NCBI RefSeq assembly: GCF_024362525.1
Contig: NZ_CP101458.1
Coordinates: forward strand, 2,604,001-2,668,000
Source of the DNA: Natrononativus amylolyticus
Lineage (GTDB): Archaea; Halobacteriota; Halobacteria; Halobacteriales; Natrialbaceae
Reading direction: 5' to 3'
Length of the DNA stretch: 64,000 nucleotides
The notes under the pieces are model-generated. The model ran no database searches. It had not been told where the DNA came from and saw only the letters and a program-made list of their open reading frames with translations. A program made the position numbers and the translations under genes. Below, piece after piece: positions 27,580-37,902 of the stretch. How positions within the stretch are numbered: position 1 is the first letter of the stretch; every line of letters starts with the position of its first letter.

Positions 27580-28398
27580 ATGTCTCAGCAAACTGTATAT
27601 GCGATCGCGAGCGGAAAGGGCGGCGTCGGCAAGACGACGACGACGGTCAACCTCGGCACGGCACTCGCACGGGCCGGAAACCGGGTCGCCATCGTCGACG
27701 CGGATCTCGGAATGGCGAATCTGGCCGGGTTCGTCAGCCTCGACGCGGAGTCGACGACGCTTCACGACGTCCTCGCCGGAAACGCGACGGTCGCGGAGGC
27801 GACACACGGGCTGGCCGAGAACATCGTCGCCGTTCCGAGCGGCACCGACCTGACCGGCTACGCCGACACCACTCCCGAGGGCCTCGGCGAGGTCGTCGAC
27901 GCGCTGGGCGAGGAGTTCGACTACGTGCTCCTCGACGTCGGCGCCGGCGTCAGCCACGAAACCGTCCTCCCGCTCGGTCTCGCCGACGCCGTCGTTCTCG
28001 TCACGACGCCCGAACCCGCGGCCGTCCAGGACGCCACCAAGACGATCGAGCTCACGGAGCGCGCCGGCGGCGACCTCGCCGGGCTGCTCGTCACGCGAAC
28101 CCGCCCCTCCGGCGACGTCGCCGCCGAGGAGATTGCCGACAGTCTCGGGCTCCCCTTACTGGGAACGATCCCCGACGATTCGGCCGTTCGCGAGAGCGTC
28201 TATTCCGGAACGCCGCTGGTCGTCCACGACGGCGACAGGCCGGCCGCCGTCGCCTACAAGCGCCTCGCCGCCGAACTCGCGGGCGTCGAACCCGCCGAGG
28301 TCGACGCGGCGGCGACCGACGGCGCCGGCGAAACCGACCGACCGGCCTCCAGCGACGACGTCTCGAGTGCGATCACGGAAGCCGAGTCCGAGCGCTGA
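27580..28398 (+). CDS. MinD/ParA-family ATPase
   Basis: 272 residues. Deviant Walker A KGGVGKTTT (about 13-21), with the signature lysine, and switch I DADLGMANL. The core ends near residue 235 and a Glu/Asp/Ala-rich tail follows. There is no obvious amphipathic membrane-targeting helix such as bacterial MinD has. In haloarchaea MinD homologues position archaella, chemoreceptors or pili rather than the division ring. No MinE partner is present. Confidence 0.9.
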   Translation: MSQQTVYAIASGKGGVGKTTTTVNLGTALARAGNRVAIVDADLGMANLAGFVSLDAESTTLHDVLAGNATVAEATHGLAENIVAVPSGTDLTGYADTTPEGLGEVVDALGEEFDYVLLDVGAGVSHETVLPLGLADAVVLVTTPEPAAVQDATKTIELTERAGGDLAGLLVTRTRPSGDVAAEEIADSLGLPLLGTIPDDSAVRESVYSGTPLVVHDGDRPAAVAYKRLAAELAGVEPAEVDAAATDGAGETDRPASSDDVSSAITEAESER

Positions 28399-28673
28399 GC
28401 CGCTCCCGACCGGATCGAAAGCGGCGGTACCGACCGACTACCCGCCCGACGGGAGGCGTCCCTTCTCGCGAACGCACTGTCCTCCCGACGAGTCAGTAAT
28501 CGGTTCCTGAGACTCTCCGCGAGCGACGGGACGGCGCCTCGAGGAGGCGTACCGGCCTCTTGCGGCGGGCTCGGCGCCTCGAGACGAAACGCAGTCGGTA
28601 TGGTCGTCGTGGTGACCGTCTCGAAGTGGGTACGATCTGATTACTAATCACGACGGCTGATGGGGGCTCTCGT

Positions 28674-29231
28674 ATGGAGCGACGACAGATCCTCCTCGGC
28701 AGCGGTGCCGTACTCGCAACCGTACTGGCTGGCTGTTCGGAGACAGCGAGCGACGACGGTGACGACGACGACGGCCGTACAGACACGGGAACAGACGACA
28801 CCTCGCGCGGCGACGACGACGACGGGCGCGACCGCGACAACGACAGCAACGATCGCGGGCGCGAATACGAACTGGACGACATCCCTGGCATCGAGAAGGG
28901 CAAGATCGACCTGCAGAAACACGACGTGTCCATCGAACGGGTCGGCCGCGACGGCAAGACCCTCTACATCGACGTGGTCGTCTCGCGCAAGCCGAAAAAC
29001 CGCGACGAGGTCCACGACGAACTCGCGAAGGTCGGCGAGGAGCTCGCCAAGGGCGTCACCGACCGGAAGAAGTTCGGCGACGCCATCGAGCGGATCGAGC
29101 TGGCCGTCTACAACGAGTACGGTGACATGGTCATCGGGCTCTACATCGACGTCAAGTGGCTGATCCAGTTCATCGAGGACGAAATCACCGCAGACGAACT
29201 GGCGACGAAGGCGCTGGCGACGAGCAGCTGA
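28674..29231 (+). CDS. exported lipoprotein, unknown function
   Basis: 185 residues. ERRQILL then a hydrophobic run and lipobox LAGC (Cys21) indicate Tat export and lipid anchoring. A long Asp/Gly/Arg/Thr spacer (about 25-65) precedes a soluble alpha/beta domain of about 115 residues with KGKIDLQKHDVSIE. No family recognised. The 275-base gap before it shows no gene; GATTACTAATC near 28636-28646 may be its promoter. Confidence 0.75.
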   Translation: MERRQILLGSGAVLATVLAGCSETASDDGDDDDGRTDTGTDDTSRGDDDDGRDRDNDSNDRGREYELDDIPGIEKGKIDLQKHDVSIERVGRDGKTLYIDVVVSRKPKNRDEVHDELAKVGEELAKGVTDRKKFGDAIERIELAVYNEYGDMVIGLYIDVKWLIQFIEDEITADELATKALATSS

Positions 29232-29266
29232 GCGAGCCGCCCGCGGTTTTCGGAGACAGCAGGACG

Positions 29267-31054
29267 CTACATCGAGCGCGGCGGCGACACACCCAGCACC
29301 GACAGCGCGTTCGCGATCGTGTGTCGCGAACTCGCCACCAGCGCGAGCCGGGCCTCGCGGACGTCCTCGTCGACGTCGTCGGCCAGCACCGGACACTCCC
29401 GGTAGAAGGCGTTGAACCGCTCTGCGAACTCGCGGGTGTAGGTGGCGACCTGGTGCGGTTCCAGGTCGTCTGCGGCCTCGTCGATCACCGCGGGAAGTCG
29501 GGCGATCGTCTCGAGCAACTCGCGTTCGGCGTCGGTCTCGAGGCGCTCGGCCGCGTCCGCCTCGAGCGCCACCCCCTGTGCCTCGAGGCTGTCGTCGAGA
29601 TCGAACCCGCCCTCCGCTAAGATGCCACAGCAGCGCGCGTGAACGTACTGGACGTACGGCGCGGACTGGGCCTCGAAGTCGAGCGCGCGGTCCCACTCGA
29701 AGGTGATCGCCTTCGTCGGCTGCTTCGAGACGATGTCGTAGCGCACCGCGCCGATGCCGACCTGGTGGGCGATCCGTTCGATGTCCTCCTCGTCCAGGTC
29801 GTCGTCGCGGATGCGGTCGTCGAGTCGGTTCTCGACCTCCGCGCGGGCGCGGTCGATCGCCTCGTCGAGCAGGTCGTCTAAGTCGACGCCGGTCCCTCGC
29901 CGGGTGCTCATCTTCCCCTCGGGCAGGTTGACGTAGGAGTAGAGCACCTGGCGGAGCTGCCCGGTGTCGTTGCCGAGCAGCTCGAGGGTCGCGTTCAGCT
30001 GGCGGGCCTGGAGCTTGTGATCCTCGCCGAGGACCGTCACGGCCCGGTCGTAGTTGTCGAACTTCCACTCGTGGTGGGCCAGGTCGCGGGTGGGGTACAG
30101 CGAGGTGCCGTCCGCCCGCAGGAAGACGAGGTTCTTGTCGATCCCCTGGTCCTCGAGGTCGAGCTGCCAGGCCTCCTCCTCGTACACCGCGCCGTCGAGT
30201 TCCTTGAGGCGGGCGACGACGTCGTCGGTGGCGCCGTCGAGCATGAACTGCGTCTCCTTGACGAACCGGTCGAACTCCGCGGGGAGCCGGGCGAGACACT
30301 CCTTCATCCCGCCGAGCACCTGGTCGACGACGGCGCTGACGCGCTCGTAGGCCGCCTCGTCGCGCTCCTCGAGTCCCCGCATGATCGCCTCGATCTCGGC
30401 TTCAGCCTCGGCGACGTCGGCGGGATCCGCGTTCTCGAGGTAGGCGTTGCCCTTGCGGTAGTACCGAACCAGGTCGTACTCGGCGCGGTCGCGTTCGGGT
30501 TCGCCCTCGAGGTCGTCCTCGGCGAACGTCTCGTAGGCCCAGGTGAAGACGGCCATCTGCCGGCCGGCGTCGTTGACGTAGTAGTGGCGGGAAACGTCGT
30601 AGCCGGCGGCGTCGAGCAGGTTCGCCACCGCGTCGCCGATGATGGGGTTGCGGGCGCGACCGACGTGGACCGGCCCCGTCGGGTTCGCGCTGGTGTGTTC
30701 GACGACGACGGACTCGCCGCGGGCGGGGAGGTGGCCGTACGCCGGGTCGACGCCCCTCGCGAGCGTCTCGGCGTAGTAGGCCGCACTCGGCAGGAAGTTG
30801 AGGTACGGCCCCTGGGTCTCGACCGCCGAGACGTACTCGAGGGACGCGGCGTCGATCTCGTCCGCCACTTCGGCGGCCGCCTGCGGCGGGGCCGTCCCGA
30901 GTTCGCCGGCCAGCCGAAAGGCGACGCTCGAGGCGACCACGGCGGGGACGTCTTCCGGCGGCTCTTCGATCCCGAGGTCGTCGGTCGGGAGGTCGAGCGC
31001 GGCGAGGGCCCCCTCGAGGGCGTCCTCGACCTCCGCGCGTAGGGAGAGGAACAT
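29267..31054 (-). CDS. argS: arginyl-tRNA synthetase
   Basis: 595 residues. Class I motifs: HVGRARNP is the HIGH variant (about 122-129) and KMSTRRG the KMSKS variant (about 373). The N-terminal Add-1 domain recognises the tRNA D-loop and the C-terminal helical domain reads the anticodon. It attaches arginine to tRNA-Arg. Typical haloarchaeal acidity and length. Confidence 0.97.
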   Translation of the reverse strand: MFLSLRAEVEDALEGALAALDLPTDDLGIEEPPEDVPAVVASSVAFRLAGELGTAPPQAAAEVADEIDAASLEYVSAVETQGPYLNFLPSAAYYAETLARGVDPAYGHLPARGESVVVEHTSANPTGPVHVGRARNPIIGDAVANLLDAAGYDVSRHYYVNDAGRQMAVFTWAYETFAEDDLEGEPERDRAEYDLVRYYRKGNAYLENADPADVAEAEAEIEAIMRGLEERDEAAYERVSAVVDQVLGGMKECLARLPAEFDRFVKETQFMLDGATDDVVARLKELDGAVYEEEAWQLDLEDQGIDKNLVFLRADGTSLYPTRDLAHHEWKFDNYDRAVTVLGEDHKLQARQLNATLELLGNDTGQLRQVLYSYVNLPEGKMSTRRGTGVDLDDLLDEAIDRARAEVENRLDDRIRDDDLDEEDIERIAHQVGIGAVRYDIVSKQPTKAITFEWDRALDFEAQSAPYVQYVHARCCGILAEGGFDLDDSLEAQGVALEADAAERLETDAERELLETIARLPAVIDEAADDLEPHQVATYTREFAERFNAFYRECPVLADDVDEDVREARLALVASSRHTIANALSVLGVSPPRSM

Positions 31055-31136
31055 ACCACCCCGTTTCGGGGGCTCGAGTAAAGGAATGTCGGGTTCCGGC
31101 CGCGCCGCGAGCGGCGATTTCGCGGGCGTTCCCGGC

Positions 31137-32231
31137 TCAGAGGGTCTTGAGCCCGCTGCCGGTCAGCGGGACGACCACGTCCTCGTCCTCGTCGATCGCG
31201 CCGCGCTCGCGGTAGCGCCGGAGGGCCGCGGGGGCGACCGCACACGTCGGCTCGACGTAGAAGCCGTTGCGGTGGAGCCGGTCGAGCTCCGTCTCGACGG
31301 GGTCGTCGCCGAGGGCGATGGCGTCGCCGTCGGTCGCCGAGAGCGCCTCGAGGATCTGCGTGCCGCGGGCGGGTTCGGCGATCCGGATTCCGTCTGCGAT
31401 CTCGGCTCGCTCGTCGCCGGTGTCGCCGCCGGTGGCGGCGACGATGGGCGCGTACCCGGCCGCTTGCGCGCCGAGCAGCCGCGGCACGCGGTCGACGATC
31501 CCCGCCTCGTAGAGCAGCGAGAAGCCGCGGTAGGCGCCCAGAAACAGCGTCCCGTGGCCGATCGGGAGGACGACTGCGTCTGGGACGGTCCAGTCGCGCT
31601 GGGCGGCTACCTCGAAGGCGAACGTCATCGTTCCGGCGTAGAACGCGGGGTTCCAGGCGTGGGAGGCGTACCAGCCCTCGCCGGCTTCGACCGCGTCGAT
31701 ACACGCCGTCGTGACGTCCTCTCGAGATCCCTCGACGCGCACCGGCCGAGCCCCGGCCCGCTGGATCGCCATCAGTTTCGACTGCTTTACGTCCGCAGGA
31801 ACGTAGATTTCGGCGTCGAGCCCTGCACGCGCGGCGTACATCGCGATCGCAGCACCGGCGTTGCCCGAGGAGTCCTCGATCACCGTCTCGACGCCCAGTT
31901 CGACCGCCCGCGAGAGAAGCGTCGTCGCGCCGCGGTCCTTGAACGAGCCCGAGGGGAAGACGTACTCGAGTTTGAACTGGGCGTCCCAGGCGGGGGCGTC
32001 GACCAGCGGCGTGAAGCCCTCGCCGAGGGTGACGCGCTTTTCGATCGGGATGAACTCGAAGAACGTCCAGAGGCCGTCGCTGGTGTCGAGCCGCGAGAGC
32101 GGGAGCGGGTTCCCCGTCGGGTGGGGTCTGTCGGTGAACTCGAGGGCGTGACCGCAGGAACACCGCCACGGTTCGTCCGGGCCCGCCTCGTAGCCGACGT
32201 CGCAGTCCGGACAGGTGAGATCGGCGGCCAT
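31137..32231 (-). CDS. thrC: threonine synthase-type PLP enzyme
   Basis: 364 residues from ATG 32231. N-terminal zinc ribbon (CPDC and CSCG), then the PLP lysine in [10 protein letters not shown] (about residue 99), the DSSGNAG loop, and the C-terminal LTGSGLKTL typical of threonine synthase. It would convert O-phosphohomoserine to threonine. It starts two bases after the stop of the aspartoacylase-like gene, so the two form an operon. A paralogue with another substrate cannot be excluded. Confidence 0.9.
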   Translation of the reverse strand: MAADLTCPDCDVGYEAGPDEPWRCSCGHALEFTDRPHPTGNPLPLSRLDTSDGLWTFFEFIPIEKRVTLGEGFTPLVDAPAWDAQFKLEYVFPSGSFKDRGATTLLSRAVELGVETVIEDSSGNAGAAIAMYAARAGLDAEIYVPADVKQSKLMAIQRAGARPVRVEGSREDVTTACIDAVEAGEGWYASHAWNPAFYAGTMTFAFEVAAQRDWTVPDAVVLPIGHGTLFLGAYRGFSLLYEAGIVDRVPRLLGAQAAGYAPIVAATGGDTGDERAEIADGIRIAEPARGTQILEALSATDGDAIALGDDPVETELDRLHRNGFYVEPTCAVAPAALRRYRERGAIDEDEDVVVPLTGSGLKTL

Positions 32232-32233
32232 GG

Positions 32234-33193
32234 TCAGTAGTGGTCGACGTCGGTGCCGACCGAGCAGACGTACTCGCCGGTCGCGACCTGTGGCAGCCTG
32301 CGGGTTCGCCAGAAGATTCCGTCGCTGTTGGCGGTCACCTCGGCCTTCGGCTCGCCGAAGGGAGTGGTCACCTCGAACAGCACGTCGCCGCGGCCGACGG
32401 CCTCCCCGAGGTCCGTCCGGAACGTGACGAGTCCGCCCGCCGGCGAACCGTACTGTTCGAACCCCGCCGCTCGCGTCTGGGCCTCGAGGTCGACCCCGCC
32501 CTCGAGAAAGTCGTAGTACCGGAGGACGTTGAAGACGCCCGCGACGCCCGTCTCGATGCTCGTCTCGTCCCAGCCGACGCAGCCGCCGAGTTCGGGGTCG
32601 ATCGTCGGAATCCCCTCGTCGGGGGCCGTGCGCGCGAGCTGGCCGTTCGGCCCCTTCTGGTCGAGAACGTAGCCGCAGTTGAACACCTTCGCGAGCTCGA
32701 GACACTCCTCGTGGAGTCGGTGACGGGTTCCACACCGGACCCGGACCTCGTCGATCATCCGGCTTGTCGATCCCTGGTGGAGGTCGAGGATCAGGTCGGC
32801 GCGGCTGGCCGCCTCGAAGGTGGCGTGAGCGATCCGCTCGCTCGAGGTCCCGGCCTCGTTGCCGGGGTAGGCGCGGTTCATCTTCGTGTCGTCGATCGGG
32901 TTGCGGTGTCCGGCGACCTGGAAGCCGTGGTAGTTGACGATTCCGACGACCAGGATCGTCCCCGAAATCTCGGCGGGATCGAGGCGCGGAACCACCCGCC
33001 GGACGACCCCGACGCCGTTGAGTTCGTCGCCGTCGCTCGCCGCCTGCATATAGAGCGTCTTCCCCGGGTTTTCACCGTTGATCACGGCGACCGGGAGGCC
33101 GAACGGGCTACCGTCTCGAGTCTCGCCGACGTCGAGACGCCCCGTGTCGATCTCGCCGGGAGCCGCGCTCGCCGTTCCGAGCGTCGTCGTCAT
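32234..33193 (-). CDS. succinylglutamate desuccinylase/aspartoacylase-family protein with altered zinc motif
   Basis: 319 residues from ATG 33193. The family normally has GxHGDE, a later His, and NRxFPG. Here the first motif reads ASDGDELNG, with Asp where the zinc-binding His is expected. The later DLHQGS and MNRAYPG are intact. Metal binding by Asp-Glu-His is possible. The C-terminal part is a beta-rich lipoyl-like domain. It is coupled to threonine synthase (two-base gap), which suggests amino-acid metabolism, but the substrate is unknown. Confidence 0.85.
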   Translation of the reverse strand: MTTTLGTASAAPGEIDTGRLDVGETRDGSPFGLPVAVINGENPGKTLYMQAASDGDELNGVGVVRRVVPRLDPAEISGTILVVGIVNYHGFQVAGHRNPIDDTKMNRAYPGNEAGTSSERIAHATFEAASRADLILDLHQGSTSRMIDEVRVRCGTRHRLHEECLELAKVFNCGYVLDQKGPNGQLARTAPDEGIPTIDPELGGCVGWDETSIETGVAGVFNVLRYYDFLEGGVDLEAQTRAAGFEQYGSPAGGLVTFRTDLGEAVGRGDVLFEVTTPFGEPKAEVTANSDGIFWRTRRLPQVATGEYVCSVGTDVDHY

Positions 33194-33377
33194 GTGCCCG
33201 ACGAAGGGCGCGCTCGCCTTTACTGGTTCGGTATACCGACACACTCGAGCGCGTTCGAGCCGTTCGCGTCTTCTCGCCTCGCGTTTCCGGACCGCACCTC
33301 GCGGGTCGGCCGGCAGACGGGCGACGATCGCCGGCAGACGGTTCTCGGGAGCCGCGAGCCAGGAGAGAAAGCGCCGG

Positions 33378-34916
33378 TTAGAGGAACGGCCGCCAGTAGT
33401 AGGGGCTGATGAACCCCTCGATGAACGCGGCGACGGCGAGCAGGATTCCGACGCCGATCAGCACCCAGAACGCCCGCTCGAGGCTGTCTGCGAACGCCGG
33501 TCGGTCGAGGCGCCCGCGGAGGGCGCCCCACCAGCGGACCCCCAGGTGGATCCCCACCGCGCCGGCGACGATGATCGCCGGAATCTCGAAGATCCCGTGG
33601 GGGACGACGAAGGCGATCAGTTCGAGGAGTTCGACCTCGAGTCTGGCGATGGCGCCGATGGCGACGCCGTTGAACCACAGGGAGACGAGCGCCGGAACCG
33701 CGAACGCGACCCCCGAGTAGGCGGTCGTCAGCGCCACCGTCCAGTTGTTGCCGAAGAACTCGAGGGCCGCCCGCGGCGGGAGGTGGCCCTCGAGTCGGCC
33801 GGCGATCGACGTTTCGACGATGCCGGCGAAGGGCGCGGCGCCGACCCACCCCATCGCGAGGCCGACCGCGAGCGTTCCGATCGAGAGCGCGTGAATCCCC
33901 GGCGTCGCGCGAACGAACCGCACCATCTCGTCCCAGCCGCGGCGCGTTCCCGCGCGGAACTGCCCCCAGAGGCCAGCCTCGGGCAACGGCGGCGGCGCGA
34001 GCCGTCCGCGCGCGCCGGTGTACAGCGCGGTCTTCAGCAGATCGAGCACCGGCAGCAACACGATCGTACTCGCCAGCGAGAGCGCCGTCCCCGCGCCGAA
34101 CAGCGAGAGGATCGAGATCAGGGTCCCGAACGCGAGGAGCGCACCGACGGAGATCACGTAGTAAAACGCCGCCAGGACGGGGTTGTGGCGGATGAACGCC
34201 GCGGCGCGTTTGAGCGAGGGAAACGCGCCCACGTCGTCGACGACGACGGCGACGGGCGCGAGCGCGAAGACCGCGCGGATCGCGATCACCGCCAGGAGCC
34301 ACACCGGAACGGCGGCGAGCGCCAGGAGCACGCCGATCTCCGGAAGTCCCGTCGCGAGGCCGAACACGGCGGCGCCGAGGGCCGCGACCACGAGCAGGCC
34401 GAGCGTGACGACCAGCCAGAGCACGACCTCGAGGAGGTAGAGGGCGAGGAACGTGGGCCAGTACCGGCGGACGCCCGCGACGCCGGCGGTCAGCCCGCGG
34501 GCGCCGCGAACGCGGGCGGCGCAGGCGGCGAGCTGTCCCGCCGAGAGGAGCGCCGTGAGCACCACGCCGGCGGCGAACATCGCGAGCATCGTCGCCGCGA
34601 AGAGCAGCAGGAGAACCCCGCCGATCTCGGGCGAAAACAGCGCCTCGAGTGCGGGCACGAGCTCCTCCGTGAGCCAGGTCGCGAGTTCCTCTTCGGACTC
34701 GAGGCCGGGCGCTGGCCGGTCGATCTCGGCGAGTTCGGCCCGGAACGCGTCGAGGCGGCCGGAGATTTCGAGCGCGAGGTAGACGACCAGCAAGGCGGCG
34801 ATCGGGATGACGCGGACGACCGCGCCCGCGGCGGCGCCGAGGATGTAGAACGGGAGCAGATCCGAGGGGCGGCGGAGCACGCGGTGAACCGCGTTCGTTG
34901 CGTCGGATAGTCGCAT
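33378..34916 (-). CDS. multi-pass membrane protein with SpoIIM-type C-terminal domain
   Basis: 512 residues from ATG 34916. The N-terminal 300 residues hold about six membrane segments in an Ala/Leu/Val-rich DUF7847-like region. The C-terminal 190 residues (about 320-510) have the stage II sporulation protein M pattern: helices around LAVGLAMGWVGAAPFAG, a central FFGNNWTVAL, and VPHGIFEIPAIIVAG. Archaeal SpoIIM proteins are not involved in sporulation; roles in membrane shape or transport have been proposed. Confidence 0.85.
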   Translation of the reverse strand: MRLSDATNAVHRVLRRPSDLLPFYILGAAAGAVVRVIPIAALLVVYLALEISGRLDAFRAELAEIDRPAPGLESEEELATWLTEELVPALEALFSPEIGGVLLLLFAATMLAMFAAGVVLTALLSAGQLAACAARVRGARGLTAGVAGVRRYWPTFLALYLLEVVLWLVVTLGLLVVAALGAAVFGLATGLPEIGVLLALAAVPVWLLAVIAIRAVFALAPVAVVVDDVGAFPSLKRAAAFIRHNPVLAAFYYVISVGALLAFGTLISILSLFGAGTALSLASTIVLLPVLDLLKTALYTGARGRLAPPPLPEAGLWGQFRAGTRRGWDEMVRFVRATPGIHALSIGTLAVGLAMGWVGAAPFAGIVETSIAGRLEGHLPPRAALEFFGNNWTVALTTAYSGVAFAVPALVSLWFNGVAIGAIARLEVELLELIAFVVPHGIFEIPAIIVAGAVGIHLGVRWWGALRGRLDRPAFADSLERAFWVLIGVGILLAVAAFIEGFISPYYWRPFL

Positions 34917-35030
34917 AGCTGACGTTTCTCTCCCACGAATAAATACTCCAACGTTCCGGAGAGGGCGAACGGGCCGGCCGCTGCGGGCGGATTCGACGTA
35001 CCTTTGTGCCCTCGAATCCAACGATCGGCC

Positions 35031-35327
35031 GTGTCACAGGATCGTCCCGAGCGACCGCCGACCGCGCAGTTTCTGGCCGCCCTCAACGTCAGGCGCAACG
35101 CCAGAGTCGGGCTCGTCGCCGGAATCTGGTTCACGCTGGCCGTCTACCTGTTTTTCATCGTCGTCCCGGCGTGGTCCTCACAGAACGTCGCCGACATCCT
35201 CTCCGCGTACTACCTCGCGCTGGCGTTCACGCTCGCGACGACGACCGCCGGCATCGTCGCGATCGCGCTGACGATCCGGTCTGCGGTCGCGCTCTCGCGG
35301 GAGCTGAACGGAAACGAGGACGGGTAG
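35031..35327 (+). CDS. small two-helix membrane protein
   Basis: 98 residues from GTG 35031. Polar N-terminus (1-25), helix one about 30-50 (LVAGIWFTLAVYLFFIVV), helix two about 60-85, short acidic tail NEDG. Divergent from the SpoIIM-type gene. Function unknown. Confidence 0.65.
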   Translation: MSQDRPERPPTAQFLAALNVRRNARVGLVAGIWFTLAVYLFFIVVPAWSSQNVADILSAYYLALAFTLATTTAGIVAIALTIRSAVALSRELNGNEDG

Positions 35328-35368
35328 CATAGCCGGAACAGCGGTCGTTCGGCGTCTCGAGGTCCGAC

Positions 35369-36577
35369 TCAGACGATCAGTTTCTCGAGACGGTCGGCGC
35401 CCGCGCGGGTCCCCTTCGCGAGGATGACGTCGCCGGCGTGAAGCTGCGTTTCGGGACCGGGCTGGATCTCCCACTCGTCGTCGTGGGGCTCCGGGCTGCC
35501 CCGCGGGCGGCGGATCGCGATGATCCGCATGCTCGTCTCGGTCCGTACCATCTGTTCGCCGATCGTCGCCCCGTCGAGGGCGCTGCCCTCGCCGACGGTG
35601 TCCCGGACGATCACCTCGTCGCTCTCCGAAACCGCCTCCGCGACGACCGCGTGGGTGCCGAGTCCCCGCAACACGCCCTCGCTGATCTCGAGGGCCGCGT
35701 CGCTGATCACCTCGGTGCTTCCCGCGAGGTGGACCAGCCCCCGGAGGCCGACCGGGTCGTCGACCCGGCCGGCGGCCTGCAGCGTCCAGGCCTCGAAGCG
35801 CGACTCGAGGGCGTCGACTTCGGCCTCGAGGGCGGCGACCTCCTCCGCGAGATCCGCGCTGTCGTACAGCACCGCGCCGTAGGCTAAGTCGACGGCGAGT
35901 TCGCTCATGTTCTTCATCAACACGATGGCGTCGACGGCTCGCTCGAGGTCGCCGATCCCCTGCTCGGCCGGCGTCGGCGTCTCGTAGGGGTTTCCGGAGA
36001 CGGTCTCGTACACCGGCCCGAGGTTCTCCTCGGAGCCGCGCATGAGCACGACGTCGCCGGGCTCGAGGGTCGTCTCGAGGTCGGGGTTGAGCAGCCACTC
36101 GCCCGACCGGCGGATCGCGATCACGCGCACGCCGGTTTCGGTCTCGAGGTTGAGCCCGCCGAGGGTCTGGTCGGCGAAGCGGGAGTCGGCGTCGACGGTC
36201 GCGCGGACGACCGACTCGACGGCCTCGGGGAGTGCGGTCCGCATGGCGTCCGGGAGACCGATCTCCTCTAAGACGATCTTGGCGATGTCGCCGGCCGCGT
36301 CGGAGATCTTCTCGGCGGCGCCGACGACGCCGAGAACCGGGGCGAGCTGTTCGGCGTCGTCGGTGGTTCTGGCGGCCATCAGCAGGCTCATCCGGGCCTG
36401 GAGCTGTAACACGTCCATGCGCTCTTCGAGCGCGAGCACCTCCTCGGCGACCTCCGTACTCCCGAACAGCACCGCCGAGTACGACAGGTCGATCAACAGC
36501 TCGGCGGTATCTTTCATCTCGGCGAGTACCTCCTTGACGCTCACAGGTCGGTACTCGACGTCGCGGGCGGCGTCCAT
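35369..36577 (-). CDS. tandem PhoU/TrkA-C protein (COG3273-like), soluble
   Basis: 402 residues from ATG 36577. It is an internal duplication: each half (about 10-205 and 212-402) has a PhoU-like helical part (MKDTAELLIDLSYSAVLF, MKNMSELAVDLAYGAVLY) and a TrkA-C/RCK-C part (VRVIAIRRSGEW, MRIIAIRRPRGS, each followed by a GDV(V/I)L strand). It has no membrane helix and no RCK-N Rossmann part. It probably regulates a K+ channel or transporter by binding a nucleotide such as c-di-AMP; inferred from the family. Confidence 0.85.
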   Translation of the reverse strand: MDAARDVEYRPVSVKEVLAEMKDTAELLIDLSYSAVLFGSTEVAEEVLALEERMDVLQLQARMSLLMAARTTDDAEQLAPVLGVVGAAEKISDAAGDIAKIVLEEIGLPDAMRTALPEAVESVVRATVDADSRFADQTLGGLNLETETGVRVIAIRRSGEWLLNPDLETTLEPGDVVLMRGSEENLGPVYETVSGNPYETPTPAEQGIGDLERAVDAIVLMKNMSELAVDLAYGAVLYDSADLAEEVAALEAEVDALESRFEAWTLQAAGRVDDPVGLRGLVHLAGSTEVISDAALEISEGVLRGLGTHAVVAEAVSESDEVIVRDTVGEGSALDGATIGEQMVRTETSMRIIAIRRPRGSPEPHDDEWEIQPGPETQLHAGDVILAKGTRAGADRLEKLIV

Positions 36578-36660
36578 ACCGGCCTCTTGTATGGGGGACG
36601 AGAAAAACGTTATCGAGCGACCGAGCCGGACGCCAGTATCGGAGACGAGGTCGGGAAACG

Positions 36661-36673
36661 GCAATACTTTTCC
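36661..36673 (+). promoter_or_regulatory. citrate synthase promoter
   Basis: GCAATACTTTTCC lies about 30 bases before the ATG at 36696, matching an archaeal TATA box with a very short leader. Confidence 0.5.
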
Positions 36674-36695
36674 AGTCGGGTACGGAATCTCGACT

Positions 36696-37832
36696 ATGAC
36701 TGAGGATCTCAAGAAGGGGCTCGAGGGCGTGCTGGTCGCAGAATCCGAACTCAGCTCGATCGACGGCGACGCCGGTCGGCTGATCTACCGGGGCTACACC
36801 ATCGACGACCTCGCCCGCGGCGCCAGCTACGAGGAGGTCGTCTACCTCCTCTGGCACGGCCACCTTCCCGACGAGGGCGAACTCGCGGAGTTCACCGACG
36901 CGATGGCCACAGAGCGGACCGTCGACGACGCGATCCTCGAGTCGGCGCGAACCCTCGCCGAGGCCGACGAGGAGCCGATGGCCGCGGTGCGGACGCTCGT
37001 CTCGCAGCTCTCGGCGTTCGATCCCGACGCCGACGCCGATCCCACCGACGAGGCGGCCAACCTCCGCAAGGGGCGCCGGATCACGGCGAAGCTGCCGACC
37101 GCCCTGGCCGCCTTCGAGCGCGTCCGACAGGGCGAGGAGGTCGTCGACCCGCGGGAGGACCTGAGCCACGCCGCGAACTTCCTCTACATGATCAACGGCG
37201 AGGAGCCCGACGAGGTGCTGGCCGAGACGTTCGACCAGGCGCTCGTGCTCCACGCCGACCACGGGCTGAACGCCTCGACGTTCTCGGCGATGGTCACCGC
37301 GAGCACGCTCGCGGACATGCACGCGGCGGTGACGAGCGCGGTCGGCACCCTTAGCGGGAGTCTCCACGGCGGCGCCAACCAGAACGTCATGGAGATGCTC
37401 AAAGAGGTCGACGACGCCGCGATGGACCCCCTCGAGTGGATTCAGACCGCCCTCGAGGAGGGCCGGCGCGTCCCCGGCTTCGGCCACCGCGTCTACAACG
37501 TCAAGGACCCGCGAGCGGTGATCCTCGGCGAGAAATCGGAGGAACTCGGCGAGGCCGCCGGCGACACGAAGTGGTACGAGATGAGCGTCACCATCGAGGA
37601 CTACCTGCACGAGGAGAAGGGGCTGGCCCCGAACGTCGACTTCTACTCGGCGTCGACGTACTACCAGATGGGGATCCCGATCGACATCTACACGCCCATC
37701 TTCGCGCTCTCCCGCGCCGGCGGCTGGATCGCCCACATCTTGGAGCAGTACGACGACAACCGCCTGATCCGCCCGCGCTCGCGCTACGTGGGTGCGGAAG
37801 ATCAGGAGTTCGTCCCGCTCGAGGAGCGATAA
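36696..37832 (+). CDS. citrate synthase
   Basis: 378 residues from ATG 36696, the compact archaeal/Gram-positive type. Catalytic His residues are in HADHGLNAS and GFGHRVYNVKDPR, the aspartate in VDFYSAS, and the arginine near the C-terminus in RPRSRYVG. It makes citrate from oxaloacetate and acetyl-CoA for the TCA cycle. The first tandem paralogue starts 70 bases downstream with its own promoter. Confidence 0.95.
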   Translation: MTEDLKKGLEGVLVAESELSSIDGDAGRLIYRGYTIDDLARGASYEEVVYLLWHGHLPDEGELAEFTDAMATERTVDDAILESARTLAEADEEPMAAVRTLVSQLSAFDPDADADPTDEAANLRKGRRITAKLPTALAAFERVRQGEEVVDPREDLSHAANFLYMINGEEPDEVLAETFDQALVLHADHGLNASTFSAMVTASTLADMHAAVTSAVGTLSGSLHGGANQNVMEMLKEVDDAAMDPLEWIQTALEEGRRVPGFGHRVYNVKDPRAVILGEKSEELGEAAGDTKWYEMSVTIEDYLHEEKGLAPNVDFYSASTYYQMGIPIDIYTPIFALSRAGGWIAHILEQYDDNRLIRPRSRYVGAEDQEFVPLEER

Positions 37833-37865
37833 CCCCGGCGGTCCGACGCCGTCCTGTCGACGGGT

Positions 37866-37877
37866 GAGAAAGTATTT
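37866..37877 (+). promoter_or_regulatory. conserved promoter box, tandem family copy 1
   Basis: GAGAAAGTATTT, 37 bases before ATG 37903. The same box recurs at the same distance before copies 2 and 3. Confidence 0.7.
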
Positions 37878-37902
37878 GGGGCGCTCACTTCTACTCGCGG
37901 AC

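Noticed and set aside
27355-27957. N-terminal extension of aRF1 by 200 codons.
   Set aside because: It overlaps the MinD-like gene and its promoter. The family start and NIKS spacing fit ATG 27354.
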